Positions 15,788 to 26,015 of a DNA stretch of 64,000 nucleotides are shown here, one piece after another. Positions within the stretch are counted from its first letter, which is position 1. Each line of letters begins with the position of its first letter. The notes under the pieces were generated by a model. That model searched no databases and was not told the DNA's origin. It worked only from the letters and a program-made list of their open reading frames with translations. The DNA is from Myxococcales bacterium (GTDB lineage: Bacteria; Myxococcota_A; Polyangia; Nannocystales; Nannocystaceae), in NCBI GenBank assembly GCA_020633335.1, contig JACKDU010000002.1:496001-560000 (forward strand), in the 5' to 3' direction. Made by a program: the position numbers and the translations under genes.

Positions 15788-17146
15788 CTACGTGGCCGCC
15801 TCGTCGAGGAGGCGGTGGATCGCCCCGACCACCGCCTCGGGCTCGGCGCCCAGCATCACCGGCCGGTTCTGGTGGTGGCTCGCAAACTCCGCGCGGCCCT
15901 CGTGGTAGGCCGCCTTGAACTCCGAGAACTTGAGGCCGTGGGCGGTCGAGATCACGACCACCCGCTCGTCCCGGAGGATCACCCCGCGGGCGATCAGCTT
16001 CTCGAGGCAGGCGAGCGCGACCCCGGTGTGCGGGCAGCAGAAGAGGCCGTGGCGATCGCCGCGGGCGGCCGCGTCGGCGAGCTCCTCCTCGCTCGCCTCC
16101 TCGACCAGGCCGTCGCACTCGTGGAGCGCGCGGATCGCCTTCGGCAGCGAGACCGGCGCGCCGATCCGGATCGCCGACGCCTGGGTCGGGCCGGCGACCA
16201 CCGCCTGGTAGTCCTCCTCGCGGAGCGGATGGCCGGCGGCGCGCGCCCGCGCGAAGGCGCGGTAGAGCGGGTTGGCGCGGTGGGCCTGGCAGCAGACCAG
16301 GCGCGGCAGGCGATCGATGAGCCCGAGCGCCCGCAGCTCGACGAAGCCCTTGGCGATCGCCGAGACGTTGCCGAGGTTGCCGCCCGGGACCAACACCCAC
16401 TCGGGGAGCTCCCAGCCGAGCTGCTGGAGGATCTCGACCGCGATCGTCTTCTGCCCCTCGACCCGCAGGCTGTTCATTGAATTCGCGAGGTAGAGCGTGG
16501 GGTCCTCGCTGAGGCGCTGGACCACCCGCATGCAGCCGTCGAAGTCGGTGGCGAGCGAGCACACCAGGGCGCCATGGGCGAGCGGCTGGAGGAGCTGGGC
16601 GGCGCTGATCTTGCCCGCCGGCAGGAGGACGATCACCGGGATCCCGGCGGCCGCGCCGTAGGCGGCGAGGGCCGCCGATGTGTCGCCCGTCGACGCGCAG
16701 ACCACCGCCCGGATCGGCGCGCCGTCGGCGATCATCTGCTGCACTGACGAGACCAGCACGGTCATCCCAAGGTCCTTGAAGGAGCCGGTGTGGCTGGTCC
16801 CGCACTGCTTCACGTAGAGCTCGCCGAGGCCGATCGACGCCGCGTGGCGGGCCGCCGGCAGGAGCGCGGAGTTGCCCTCGCCGAGCGAGACGATGTGCTC
16901 CTCCGCGACGTGCGGCTGGACCAGCTCGTGCGCCGACCAGACCCCGCTCTGGAGCGGCCAGGCGCCCCCGCGGCGGCCGGCGATCCGGGCGCGCCAGCCC
17001 GCGGGATCGGCGAGCTCGCGGAGCGCCGCGAGATCGTGGGCGACCTCGAGGAGCGCGTCGCAGCGCGGACAGCGGTAGAGGATCGCGCTCAGGGGGTGCC
17101 GCTCGGGGCAGCCGCGGATGCACTGGAACCAGGCGTTGGGCCGCAT
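15788..17146 (-). CDS. thrC: Threonine synthase
   Basis: Converts O-phospho-homoserine to threonine with pyridoxal phosphate. The 452-residue protein starts with a zinc-ribbon-like segment (C9, C13, C26, C29), then the PLP lysine K124 in HTGSFKDLG, the STGDTSAALAAY substrate loop and the LVPGGNLGN phosphate-binding turn. This matches the class of threonine synthase with an N-terminal Cys4 element. It is transcribed alone, divergent from the membrane protease gene; a TACAAC hexamer lies seven bases before its ATG. Confidence 0.93.
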   Translation of the reverse strand: MRPNAWFQCIRGCPERHPLSAILYRCPRCDALLEVAHDLAALRELADPAGWRARIAGRRGGAWPLQSGVWSAHELVQPHVAEEHIVSLGEGNSALLPAARHAASIGLGELYVKQCGTSHTGSFKDLGMTVLVSSVQQMIADGAPIRAVVCASTGDTSAALAAYGAAAGIPVIVLLPAGKISAAQLLQPLAHGALVCSLATDFDGCMRVVQRLSEDPTLYLANSMNSLRVEGQKTIAVEILQQLGWELPEWVLVPGGNLGNVSAIAKGFVELRALGLIDRLPRLVCCQAHRANPLYRAFARARAAGHPLREEDYQAVVAGPTQASAIRIGAPVSLPKAIRALHECDGLVEEASEEELADAAARGDRHGLFCCPHTGVALACLEKLIARGVILRDERVVVISTAHGLKFSEFKAAYHEGRAEFASHHQNRPVMLGAEPEAVVGAIHRLLDEAAT

Positions 17147-17153
17147 CGCCGCG

Positions 17154-17159
17154 GTTGTA
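17154..17159 (-). promoter_or_regulatory. thrC: -10 hexamer TACAAC before thrC
   Basis: On the minus strand TACAAC ends seven bases before the thrC ATG, without a Shine-Dalgarno; leaderless-type start. Confidence 0.4.
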
Positions 17160-17243
17160 CCACCGGCGCCGGAGCCCGCGGGCGCTGGGGCGCGCGCACG
17201 ATCGTCGCCCTGAGCCCCGCGGACCGCCCGCGGCCCCGTCCGC

Positions 17244-17249
17244 TATACT
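17244..17249 (+). promoter_or_regulatory. -10 hexamer TATACT before the membrane protease
   Basis: TATACT ends nine bases before the ATG at 17259. The intervening CCGCCGCCG contains no ribosome-binding purines, so the transcript would start at or next to the start codon. Confidence 0.5.
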
Positions 17250-17258
17250 CCGCCGCCG

Positions 17259-19853
17259 ATGGCCGCGCTCTCCCAGCTCCGCCGCCACCTCCGCGAGCCC
17301 GAGCTCCGGCGGCGCTGGTTCCTCGCGCTCTACGCCCTCGCGCTCACCAGCCAGCCCCTGGTCGGCACCCTCGGCTACGAGAACGCGGTCGCCCTCACCC
17401 CGCCGATGGCCCTCCTCGGGGTCTTCGTCGGGGTCGACGCGGTCCGCGGCGCGGGCGGGCCGGGGCTCGACGCGATCGCCCGCCGGGCCGCCCGCGACCT
17501 CCTCGCCCTCGCCGGGACCGCCCTCGCCGTCCTCGTGGTCGCCCAGCTCTGGCACCCGAGCTGCGATCCCGGCCGCGGGCTCGTCTTCCTCGCCCTCGGC
17601 CCGCTGATCTCCGGCGCCCTCGGGGCGGTCTCGGGGATCGTCGGCGCGGTGATCATCCAGCGGCCGCCGCGGCGCTGGCTGCAGGCGCTCGCGGGCCTCG
17701 CCGCGCCGCTCTACTGCCTGGTCGTCGGCCTCCTCCGCCTCTACCTCGACCCCGCGGTCTACGCCTTCGATCCCTTCTGGGGCTACTTCGCCGGGCCGCT
17801 CTACGACGAGGCGATCGCCATTGACGATCGCTACCTGCTCTTTCGGACATACAATCTCCTGGCCGCCGCCGCGGCCCTCGCCGCCGTCCGCCTCTGGGGC
17901 GAGCGGATCCTCGCCCGCGAGGCCCAGCTCCCGGCGCTGACCCGCCTCCGCCTCCACCCCTGGGCCGGCGCGCTCCTCTGCCTCGGCCTCGCCGGCAGCG
18001 CCTGGCTCGGCCTCCAGCCCGCCCGCTACGGCTTCCACGCGACCGTCGACGGGATCGCCGAGGTCCTGCCGGCGACCCGCCTCAGCGAGCACTTCATCGT
18101 CCACTACGCGCCGACCTCGGAGACCGCCCGCGAGATCGAGGTGGTGATGGGCGAGCTCGAATTCGCCCACTTCCGCCTCCGCGAGACCCTCGGGCGGGCG
18201 CCGCAGGGGCGCGTCGAGGTCTTCGTCTTCCCGAACCCGCAGCTCAAGCGGCGGACCGTCGGGGCCGCGACCACCGAGGTCGCGCCCCCCTGGCGCCTCC
18301 AGCTCTACCTCAACCACCAGCCCTTCCCGGCGCCGGTGATGCCCCATGAGCTCGCCCACGCCTTCGAGAGCACGATCGGCGACCGCGTCTTCGGGGTCAG
18401 CGGGGCGCTCGACCGCCGCGGCCTCCGCCTCAACCTCGCCCTCGTCGAGGGGGTCGCCACCGCCCTCGCCCCGCGCTCGCGCGACGGCCTCGACCTCCAC
18501 GACACCGCCGCGGTCCTCGATCGCCTCGGCCTCCGACCTGACCTCGGGGACATCATGGGCGTGGCCTTCTGGGGGCAGGCCTCGCGGCGGGCCTACACCG
18601 CCGCCGGCTCCTTCTGCCTCTGGCTCCTCGAGACCCGCGGGGCGGGGCCGCTCATCGCCCTCTACGGCTCCGCCGGCGACTTCGAGGCCTCCTACGGCGA
18701 GCACCTCGTCGACCTCGAGGCCGAGTGGCTCGCCTTCCTCCGGGCCCGCGAGCTCCGCCCCCAGGACGTCGAGGCGATGCGCCAGCTCTTCGAGCGCCGC
18801 TCGATCTTCCAGCGCCCCTGCGCCCACCGGGCGGCCGACCTCGCGCAGGAGGCGGCCGAGGCCCAGGCCCGCGGCGACGTCGACGCGGGGCTCCAGGCGC
18901 TCGAGTCGCTCTGCGCGATCGAGCCCGAGCAGCCCGAGCACGCGATCGCCCTGGCGACCGCGCTCGCCTCGGCCGATCGCCTCGCCGACGCCGACCAGCT
19001 CCTCCACGCCGCGCTCGGGAGCGCGAGCCTCACGTCGACGCTGCGGGCGCTGGTCGACGAGCGCCTCGGCGATCTCGCGCTGATCCGCGGCGATCTCAAG
19101 GGCGCCGGCGAGCACCTCCGCGACGCCCTCGGCCGGGCCACCAGCGAGGCCCAGACGCGGACCCTCCAGGTCAAGCTCCTGGCCGCCGACGATCCGGTCC
19201 TGAGCCCCTACCTCCGCGACTACTTCATGCCCTTCGAGTCGGCGGCGATGCGGCCGACGGTGCCGCTCCGCCGCCTCTACGCCGCCCGGCGGATCGCCGA
19301 GCTGCCGACCTACGCGCCCCTCGGCGACTACCTCACCGGCCTCGTGCTCCTCGGGATCGAGGACGCGGTCGGCGGGATCGTCCACCTCGAGCGGAGCCTC
19401 CAGCCGCGCCGCGGCGCCCTCCCCCTCCACTCGATCGAGCTCGTCCGCTCCGCCCGGATCCACCTGGTCAACGCCCTGGTCCGCGAGCGCCGCTACGACC
19501 GCGCCGAGGAGCTCCTCGGCCTCCTCGAGGGCGAGCCCGGGATCGGCAACGGCCACCGCCACACCTACAGCGAGTGGCGGGCGCGGATCGCCTTCTTCCG
19601 CACCTACCTGCCGGCCCCGATCCCGCTCCCGCCGCTCGGGCTCCCGGTGATCCCCGACGACGAGGGCGACGACGCGGAGGGCGACGACCAGGGAGGCGAG
19701 GACGAGGTCGCCGCAGCGGCGACCGACGGCACCTTCGACGTCGCCGGCGCGCCGATCGTCGCCCCGCCGGCCGATGACCCGAGCGCGACCCACGACGTCG
19801 CCGGCGCGCCGATCACCGCGCCCGCTCCCGCGCGGCCGGACGGATCCCCATGA
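17259..19853 (+). CDS. Multi-pass membrane gluzincin metallopeptidase with helical-repeat C-terminus
   Basis: 864 residues. Residues about 20-265 hold some six or seven hydrophobic helices; then comes a peptidase-MA-like domain with the zinc motif HELAH at 363-367 and a downstream Glu at 397 (LVEGVATAL) placed as the third ligand of a gluzincin. From about residue 500 the protein is Ala/Leu/Arg-rich and helical, TPR-like (paired helices such as DLAQEAAEAQARGDVDAGLQ). The last 70 residues are acidic and Pro/Ala-rich with DVAGAPI repeated twice. It probably cleaves envelope or membrane proteins. It overlaps the cycloisomerase-like gene by ATGA, so the two are co-translated, although the link is not obvious. 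Confidence 0.72.
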   Translation: MAALSQLRRHLREPELRRRWFLALYALALTSQPLVGTLGYENAVALTPPMALLGVFVGVDAVRGAGGPGLDAIARRAARDLLALAGTALAVLVVAQLWHPSCDPGRGLVFLALGPLISGALGAVSGIVGAVIIQRPPRRWLQALAGLAAPLYCLVVGLLRLYLDPAVYAFDPFWGYFAGPLYDEAIAIDDRYLLFRTYNLLAAAAALAAVRLWGERILAREAQLPALTRLRLHPWAGALLCLGLAGSAWLGLQPARYGFHATVDGIAEVLPATRLSEHFIVHYAPTSETAREIEVVMGELEFAHFRLRETLGRAPQGRVEVFVFPNPQLKRRTVGAATTEVAPPWRLQLYLNHQPFPAPVMPHELAHAFESTIGDRVFGVSGALDRRGLRLNLALVEGVATALAPRSRDGLDLHDTAAVLDRLGLRPDLGDIMGVAFWGQASRRAYTAAGSFCLWLLETRGAGPLIALYGSAGDFEASYGEHLVDLEAEWLAFLRARELRPQDVEAMRQLFERRSIFQRPCAHRAADLAQEAAEAQARGDVDAGLQALESLCAIEPEQPEHAIALATALASADRLADADQLLHAALGSASLTSTLRALVDERLGDLALIRGDLKGAGEHLRDALGRATSEAQTRTLQVKLLAADDPVLSPYLRDYFMPFESAAMRPTVPLRRLYAARRIAELPTYAPLGDYLTGLVLLGIEDAVGGIVHLERSLQPRRGALPLHSIELVRSARIHLVNALVRERRYDRAEELLGLLEGEPGIGNGHRHTYSEWRARIAFFRTYLPAPIPLPPLGLPVIPDDEGDDAEGDDQGGEDEVAAAATDGTFDVAGAPIVAPPADDPSATHDVAGAPITAPAPARPDGSP

Positions 19854-20716
19854 GCCCGCCCGCCTGGCGCTCCAGCCACCCCGGCAAGGCCGCGGCCGAG
19901 CGCTGGTACCTGATCTTCACGCCGATCTGGGGGGCGGTCGCCGGCCTGGTGATGCTCAGCGGCGCCGCCCAGGCCTGGCGCGACGCCCCCTGGGGTGACC
20001 TCGCGTACATGGCCTTTGGCGCAGGTCTCTGGATCGCCCTCCTGATCGGCGGCTACGCCCTCGCGCCGGCGAGCGAGCGGGCGCGGCCGTGGTGGCGGCG
20101 CACCCACACCAAGTTCCAGGCGTGGATGTTCATCTTCGCCTTCCTCGGCAACTACTACAGCGAGTACTTCTACGAGATCCTGCACATGCACTACGGGTTC
20201 GGGACCTCGTGGAACCTCCACCAGGTCCCCTTCTTCCTCTACCCCCTGACCGCGGTCTACTTCACGACCTACGCGACCCTGGTCGACATGGGGTGGAGGG
20301 CCCTGCGGCGCGCGCTCGGCCCGGGCGCCTCGCCGCTCGCCCAACGCCTGATCTACCTCCCGCTCTGCTTCGTCGTCGCCGGCCTCGAGACCCTCCTCAA
20401 CGCCAACCCCTTCATCCACGAGCTCTTCTGCTACGACGACCTCGCCTTCGCCCTGGTCTTCGGCACCCTGATGTACGGGCTCTGGTTCGTGGTCACCGCG
20501 CCGCTATGGTTCGTGATCGACGAGCGCCCCGGCGACGACACCCCGCCCGGCCAGGCGATCCTGACCGCGCTCGCCGGCTTCATGCTCGTGCTCTGCATCA
20601 ACGAGGTCGTCCGCGAGCACGTCGCGCCGCGCTTCACCGAGGTCCGCCGCGGCGCGGTCGGCCTCGACGATCACGCCGGGAGCTGCCTCGAGCGGCCGCG
20701 GCCGACCTGGCTCTGA
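19850..20716 (+). CDS. Cycloeucalenol cycloisomerase-like membrane protein
   Basis: 288 residues with about six membrane helices. Recalled similarity to the plant sterol enzyme CPI1, which opens the 9,19-cyclopropane ring of cycloartenol-derived sterols: the order ERWYLIFTPIW, THTKFQAWMFIFAFLGNYY, YFYEILHMHYGF, LCFVVAGLETLLNANPF and LWFVVTAPLWFVIDERP follows blocks of that family at matching spacing. Some myxobacteria make cycloartenol and other sterols, so the role is plausible. No squalene cyclase or other sterol gene is in the window. The gene overlaps the protease gene upstream by four bases. The family call rests on memory of the plant sequence. Confidence 0.62.
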   Translation: MSPPAWRSSHPGKAAAERWYLIFTPIWGAVAGLVMLSGAAQAWRDAPWGDLAYMAFGAGLWIALLIGGYALAPASERARPWWRRTHTKFQAWMFIFAFLGNYYSEYFYEILHMHYGFGTSWNLHQVPFFLYPLTAVYFTTYATLVDMGWRALRRALGPGASPLAQRLIYLPLCFVVAGLETLLNANPFIHELFCYDDLAFALVFGTLMYGLWFVVTAPLWFVIDERPGDDTPPGQAILTALAGFMLVLCINEVVREHVAPRFTEVRRGAVGLDDHAGSCLERPRPTWL

Positions 20717-20736
20717 GGCCAGGCGTCGGTCGTGCC

Positions 20737-21258
20737 TCAGATCCCCTTGGTGATCCGCCAGGAGTCGCCGTCGCGGAGGAGCTCGAACTTCCCGTAGTCC
20801 TGCTTGCGCGAGAAGCGGGGCTGGAGGCGCGGGGTCCCGTCCTCGTTGAGGATCGGCTTCATGTGGAAGGACGCGTCGATCCACACGTGGACGGTCGCCC
20901 GGTCGTTGCGGACGTAGACGTCGAGGTACTCCATCGTGAAGCGGATCGAGTCGACCTGGGCGAGGCGCCGCTGGAGGAGCGCGGGGAGCTCCTCGTAGAC
21001 GATGTCGTCGCCGGGATCGTCGGTCCCCGACTCGTCGTAGTAGGTCTCGTGGGCGGTCGTCAGGATCGCCGCCGTGTCCTGACGGACCATCGCCGTCCGG
21101 AAGCGCTCGAGGACCTGGAGGATCTCGCGGTTCTCGTCGGTGTCCGGGATCTCGGTCCCGGGGATCGTCGGCACGTTCTTGCAGCCCCCGAGCGCGGGCG
21201 CGGCGACGGCGACGACGACAGCGAGGGCGAGGCGGCGGGTGAGCTTCCGAAGGATCAT
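20737..21258 (-). CDS. NTF2/SnoaL-like lipoprotein
   Basis: 173 residues from the ATG at 21258: a lysine/arginine start, a hydrophobic core and a lipobox ending in GGC near residue 25, so it is a predicted lipoprotein. The rest looks like an NTF2/SnoaL (DUF4440-type) fold: a first helix (ILQVLERFRTAMVRQDTAAILTT), an HETYYD segment and later strands (RATVHVWIDASF, DYGKFELLRDGDSWRITKG) ending in the typical W-R-I-x-KG. A longer frame from 21309 would put 17 residues in front of the signal peptide. It is convergent with the cycloisomerase-like gene, 20 bases away. Function unknown. Confidence 0.68.
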   Translation of the reverse strand: MILRKLTRRLALAVVVAVAAPALGGCKNVPTIPGTEIPDTDENREILQVLERFRTAMVRQDTAAILTTAHETYYDESGTDDPGDDIVYEELPALLQRRLAQVDSIRFTMEYLDVYVRNDRATVHVWIDASFHMKPILNEDGTPRLQPRFSRKQDYGKFELLRDGDSWRITKGI

Positions 21259-21383
21259 GCGGTCGGGACCTGGGGGTCGTTGGGGTTGGTACAGCAAAGC
21301 GCCCGCCAACGCCAGCGATCCGACGATCCCGTGGAAAGACGTGTGGTTACGCGGGGTCTCGGCGCCCGCAAGGCGCCGCCGCC

Positions 21384-21396
21384 TGACATTTTGTCA
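21384..21396. promoter_or_regulatory. AT-rich inverted repeat in the divergent gap
   Basis: TGACA-TTT-TGTCA is a perfect 5-base inverted repeat around three Ts in the 254-base divergent region between the NTF2-like lipoprotein and the PilZ gene. It stands out from very GC-rich surroundings and could be an operator. Confidence 0.35.
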
Positions 21397-21500
21397 CGGG
21401 CCCCGCCGAGCCCCTGTCACCGCGTCCCGGGACCCGCGAGTGCGCGCCCTGCGGGCCGCTGCGACCCACCACGGCCTCCCCCATCGGCGCCCGCGCCCGC

Positions 21501-21506
21501 TATCAT
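21501..21506 (+). promoter_or_regulatory. -10 hexamer TATCAT before the PilZ gene
   Basis: TATCAT ends six bases before the GTG at 21513, which would place the transcription start on the start codon itself. Confidence 0.5.
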
Positions 21507-21512
21507 CCGCCG

Positions 21513-21833
21513 GTGGCTGAAGCTCGCTTTCACCCTCGCCTGCGCATCCACGCGAACGCCGACATCATCGGCACCGAGGTCCTCCTGGCCGCGCCGGTCG
21601 AGGACGTGAGCCTGGGCGGCTGCAAGTTCGCGGGGCCCGCGTGGGAGGAGGTCGGCGCGCCGGTGACGATGATCCTCTCCTTCCCCGACCTCGGCGAGAT
21701 CAACCTCCCGCTCACCGGCGTGATCGTCCGGGCCAGCGAGCGCGACATGGCGGTCCGCTTCCAGGGGCTCAGCGACGAGCAGAAGGCGCTCCTCAAGAAG
21801 CACGTCGACGAGAGCGTCGAGGCCAGCACCTAG
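21513..21833 (+). CDS. PilZ domain protein, predicted c-di-GMP sensor
   Basis: A single-domain PilZ protein of 106 residues. Both c-di-GMP-binding elements are visible: RxxxR at R5-R9 (RFHPR) and DxSxxG at D31-G35/36 (DVSLGG). The beta-barrel strands and C-terminal helix (SDEQKALLKKHVDE) are typical. The start is GTG, directly behind a TATCAT hexamer and with no ribosome-binding site. It precedes the sigma factor gene by 13 bases, so both may answer the same second messenger. Confidence 0.85.
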   Translation: MAEARFHPRLRIHANADIIGTEVLLAAPVEDVSLGGCKFAGPAWEEVGAPVTMILSFPDLGEINLPLTGVIVRASERDMAVRFQGLSDEQKALLKKHVDESVEAST

Positions 21834-21846
21834 GCGAGCGCCGGCG

Positions 21847-22545
21847 ATGTCCGAAGGCCGCCTGAGCCGCGAGCAACAAGCGCTGGTCGAGCGGGTCGCG
21901 CCGCGGGTCGTCGAGATCGCCCGCGCCGTGCGATCCCAGGTCGGCACCCTCCCCGTCGAGGAGTTCGAGAGCGCCGGCTACGAGGCCCTGGTCAAGGCCG
22001 CGCTCCGCTACGACCCGGCGGCCGGCGTCCCCTTCCAGGGCTTCGCCTACCTCCGGATCCGCGGGGCGATGATCGACGCGCTGCGGGCGGCCAACCCGAC
22101 GATCCGCCGGCAGAAGCGGGCGATGCGGGCGCTCGAGGCGACCCAGGCGCTCTACGAGGAGGAGGCGAAGAACGCCCCCCGCGGCGCCGATCCCCGCACG
22201 CTCAAGGAGCGGGTCGAGGCGGCGGCCGAGCTGATCCGGCAGACCACCTCGGCGGTGCTCCTCTCGCGGATGACCCCCGAGGATCCCGAGACCACCCACG
22301 ACGAGGCGTCGACGCCGGCCGACGAGGCGGTGATCCGGGCCGAGCTCCACGACCACCTCGATCGCGCGGTCGGCCGCTGCGCCGACGACGAGCGCGCGCT
22401 GATCGACGCGCTCTACCACCGCGACCTCAACATGCACGCCTACGCGGCCGAGCTCGGCGTCAGCGTGAGCACCGTCTCCCGCCGCCACGCCCGGCTCCTG
22501 CGCAAGCTCGGCACGCTGATGCCGGACGCGACCGGGCCGCCATGA
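21847..22545 (+). CDS. Sigma-70 family factor, FliA/SigF-like
   Basis: 232 residues. Region 2 is recognisable (EFESAGYEALVKAALRYDPAAGVPFQGFAYLRIRGAMID), with the DALR helix following as in FliA-type factors, and region 4 is the helix-turn-helix MHAYAAELGVSVSTVSRRHARLLRKL. The linker between them is acidic and longer than in classic FliA. Group-3 sigma factors of this type drive motility, envelope or development genes. It lies between a PilZ gene and a TM lipoprotein that overlaps it by four bases. No anti-sigma factor is obvious nearby. Confidence 0.83.
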   Translation: MSEGRLSREQQALVERVAPRVVEIARAVRSQVGTLPVEEFESAGYEALVKAALRYDPAAGVPFQGFAYLRIRGAMIDALRAANPTIRRQKRAMRALEATQALYEEEAKNAPRGADPRTLKERVEAAAELIRQTTSAVLLSRMTPEDPETTHDEASTPADEAVIRAELHDHLDRAVGRCADDERALIDALYHRDLNMHAYAAELGVSVSTVSRRHARLLRKLGTLMPDATGPP

Positions 22546-23129
22546 CGCGGCGCCGCAGCCCCCTGCCGACGATCGCCGTCGCCCTCGCGCTCCTCAGTGG
22601 CGCGGCCTGTCGGCCCGAGGCGGCGCCGACCGCCGACGTCGACCGGGGCGGGCGCGCTCCCGTCGCGGGCCCGCGGGCGAAGGCGGCGATCTACGGCGAC
22701 GCGACCCTGGTGCCCACCCGCCGCGGCGAGCGGGCCCGCGAGGAGCTCGCGCTCGCCGGCGCGATCGAGGAGGCGCTCGCGCTCGACGGGCGCCTGCGGG
22801 CGATCCGCGTCGACGTGCGCCTGCGCGACGGCGCGCCGCCCGAGGCGCTGATCGACCTCGCGCTCGCGGGTGGCCTCGGCGACGACGCCGAGGTGGCGGC
22901 GATCGACGCCCGCGCCGCGGCGGTCGCCCAGGCGATCCTCGGCGATCCCGCGGCCCGGATCACCCTCGACCGGGTCGCCGCCCCGCCGCCCGCCGCCCCG
23001 CCGGCGACCGGGGGCGCGCGCCTGCCCCTCGCCCTCCTCGTGCTCGCCCTCCTCGGCCTCGGCGCGAGCGCGGGGATCACCGTCGATCGCCTCCTCGGCC
23101 GCCGCCGACGGCCGCGCTCCCCCGAGTGA
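22542..23129 (+). CDS. Lipoprotein with C-terminal membrane helix
   Basis: 195 residues. The N-terminal 23 residues form a signal peptide with lipobox SGAAC; the C-terminus has a membrane helix (PLALLVLALLGLGASAGITV) followed by an Arg-rich cytoplasmic tail. Between them lies an Ala-rich mixed domain of about 100 residues. Anchoring by both a lipid and a C-terminal helix is the architecture of YscJ-type ring lipoproteins of type III secretion systems, but the middle domain is too divergent for me to claim that. It overlaps the sigma factor gene by ATGA and could be its regulator or target. Not otherwise recognised. Confidence 0.6.
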   Translation: MTRRRSPLPTIAVALALLSGAACRPEAAPTADVDRGGRAPVAGPRAKAAIYGDATLVPTRRGERAREELALAGAIEEALALDGRLRAIRVDVRLRDGAPPEALIDLALAGGLGDDAEVAAIDARAAAVAQAILGDPAARITLDRVAAPPPAAPPATGGARLPLALLVLALLGLGASAGITVDRLLGRRRRPRSPE

Positions 23130-23140
23130 GGATCGGCGGC

Positions 23141-23146
23141 TATCCT
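23141..23146 (+). promoter_or_regulatory. -10 hexamer TATCCT before the Hsp70 gene
   Basis: TATCCT ends eight bases before the ATG at 23155 with no Shine-Dalgarno between them; supports 23155 as the start and a leaderless transcript. Confidence 0.5.
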
Positions 23147-23154
23147 TGCCGGCG

Positions 23155-25610
<2,456 letters not shown>

Positions 25611-25611
<1 letters not shown>

Positions 25612-26015
25612 TGGCCGCCACGCCGCCGCCGCGCTTCGCCCACAACCCCTTCTTTGTCCTCGGGGCCGAGCCCGATCGCCCGCGGGTCGAGCTCGAGCGC
25701 GAGGGGCAGAAGCTCCTCGGGATGCTCGAGCTCGGGCTCCGCTCGGCCGCCACCTACGCGACCCCGACCGGGCCCGAGGCGCGGACGCCCGAGGCCGTGC
25801 GGGCGGCCCTCGCCGAGCTGCGGGCGCCCGAGAAGCGGCTCCTGCATGAGCTCTGGGCGAGCTTCGCCCGAGCGGAGGCGGACGCGGACGCCAGCGCGAG
25901 CGCGGGCGCCGATCCCTTCCGCAGCCCCGCCCAGCCGAGCGCGCCGAAGAGCGACGACGACGAGGGCCCGGGGATCGCCGGCGCGTTCGCGCTCTTCGGC
26001 TGGAGGCGCCCGTGA
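25611..26015 (+). CDS. Short J-domain-like cofactor (no HPD motif)
   Basis: 134 residues, ATG overlapping the Hsp70 stop by one base. The first 80 residues (HNPFFVLGAEPDRPRVELEREGQKLLGML, then VRAALAELRAPEKRLLHELW) have the spacing of J-like or PFF-VLGL proteins that partner with Hsp70, but I see no HPD triad, so it could not stimulate the ATPase in the usual way. The remainder is a Ser/Ala/Asp-rich linker and a short hydrophobic tail (GIAGAFALFGWRRP). It probably targets the chaperone to the membrane protein encoded next. Hypothetical by family. Confidence 0.6.

Noticed and set aside
15663..19793. A 1376-residue open frame on the minus strand covering the protease gene and part of thrC
   Set aside because: Its composition is a run of acidic/Arg/Gly residues with no domain, while the plus strand encodes a zinc protease and the thrC minus-strand frame is clear; shadow of high GC.
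22542..23129. Firm assignment of the lipoprotein as a YscJ/SctJ secretion ring protein
   Set aside because: Only the architecture (lipobox plus C-terminal helix) fits; no other secretion gene is near and the central domain is not recognisable.
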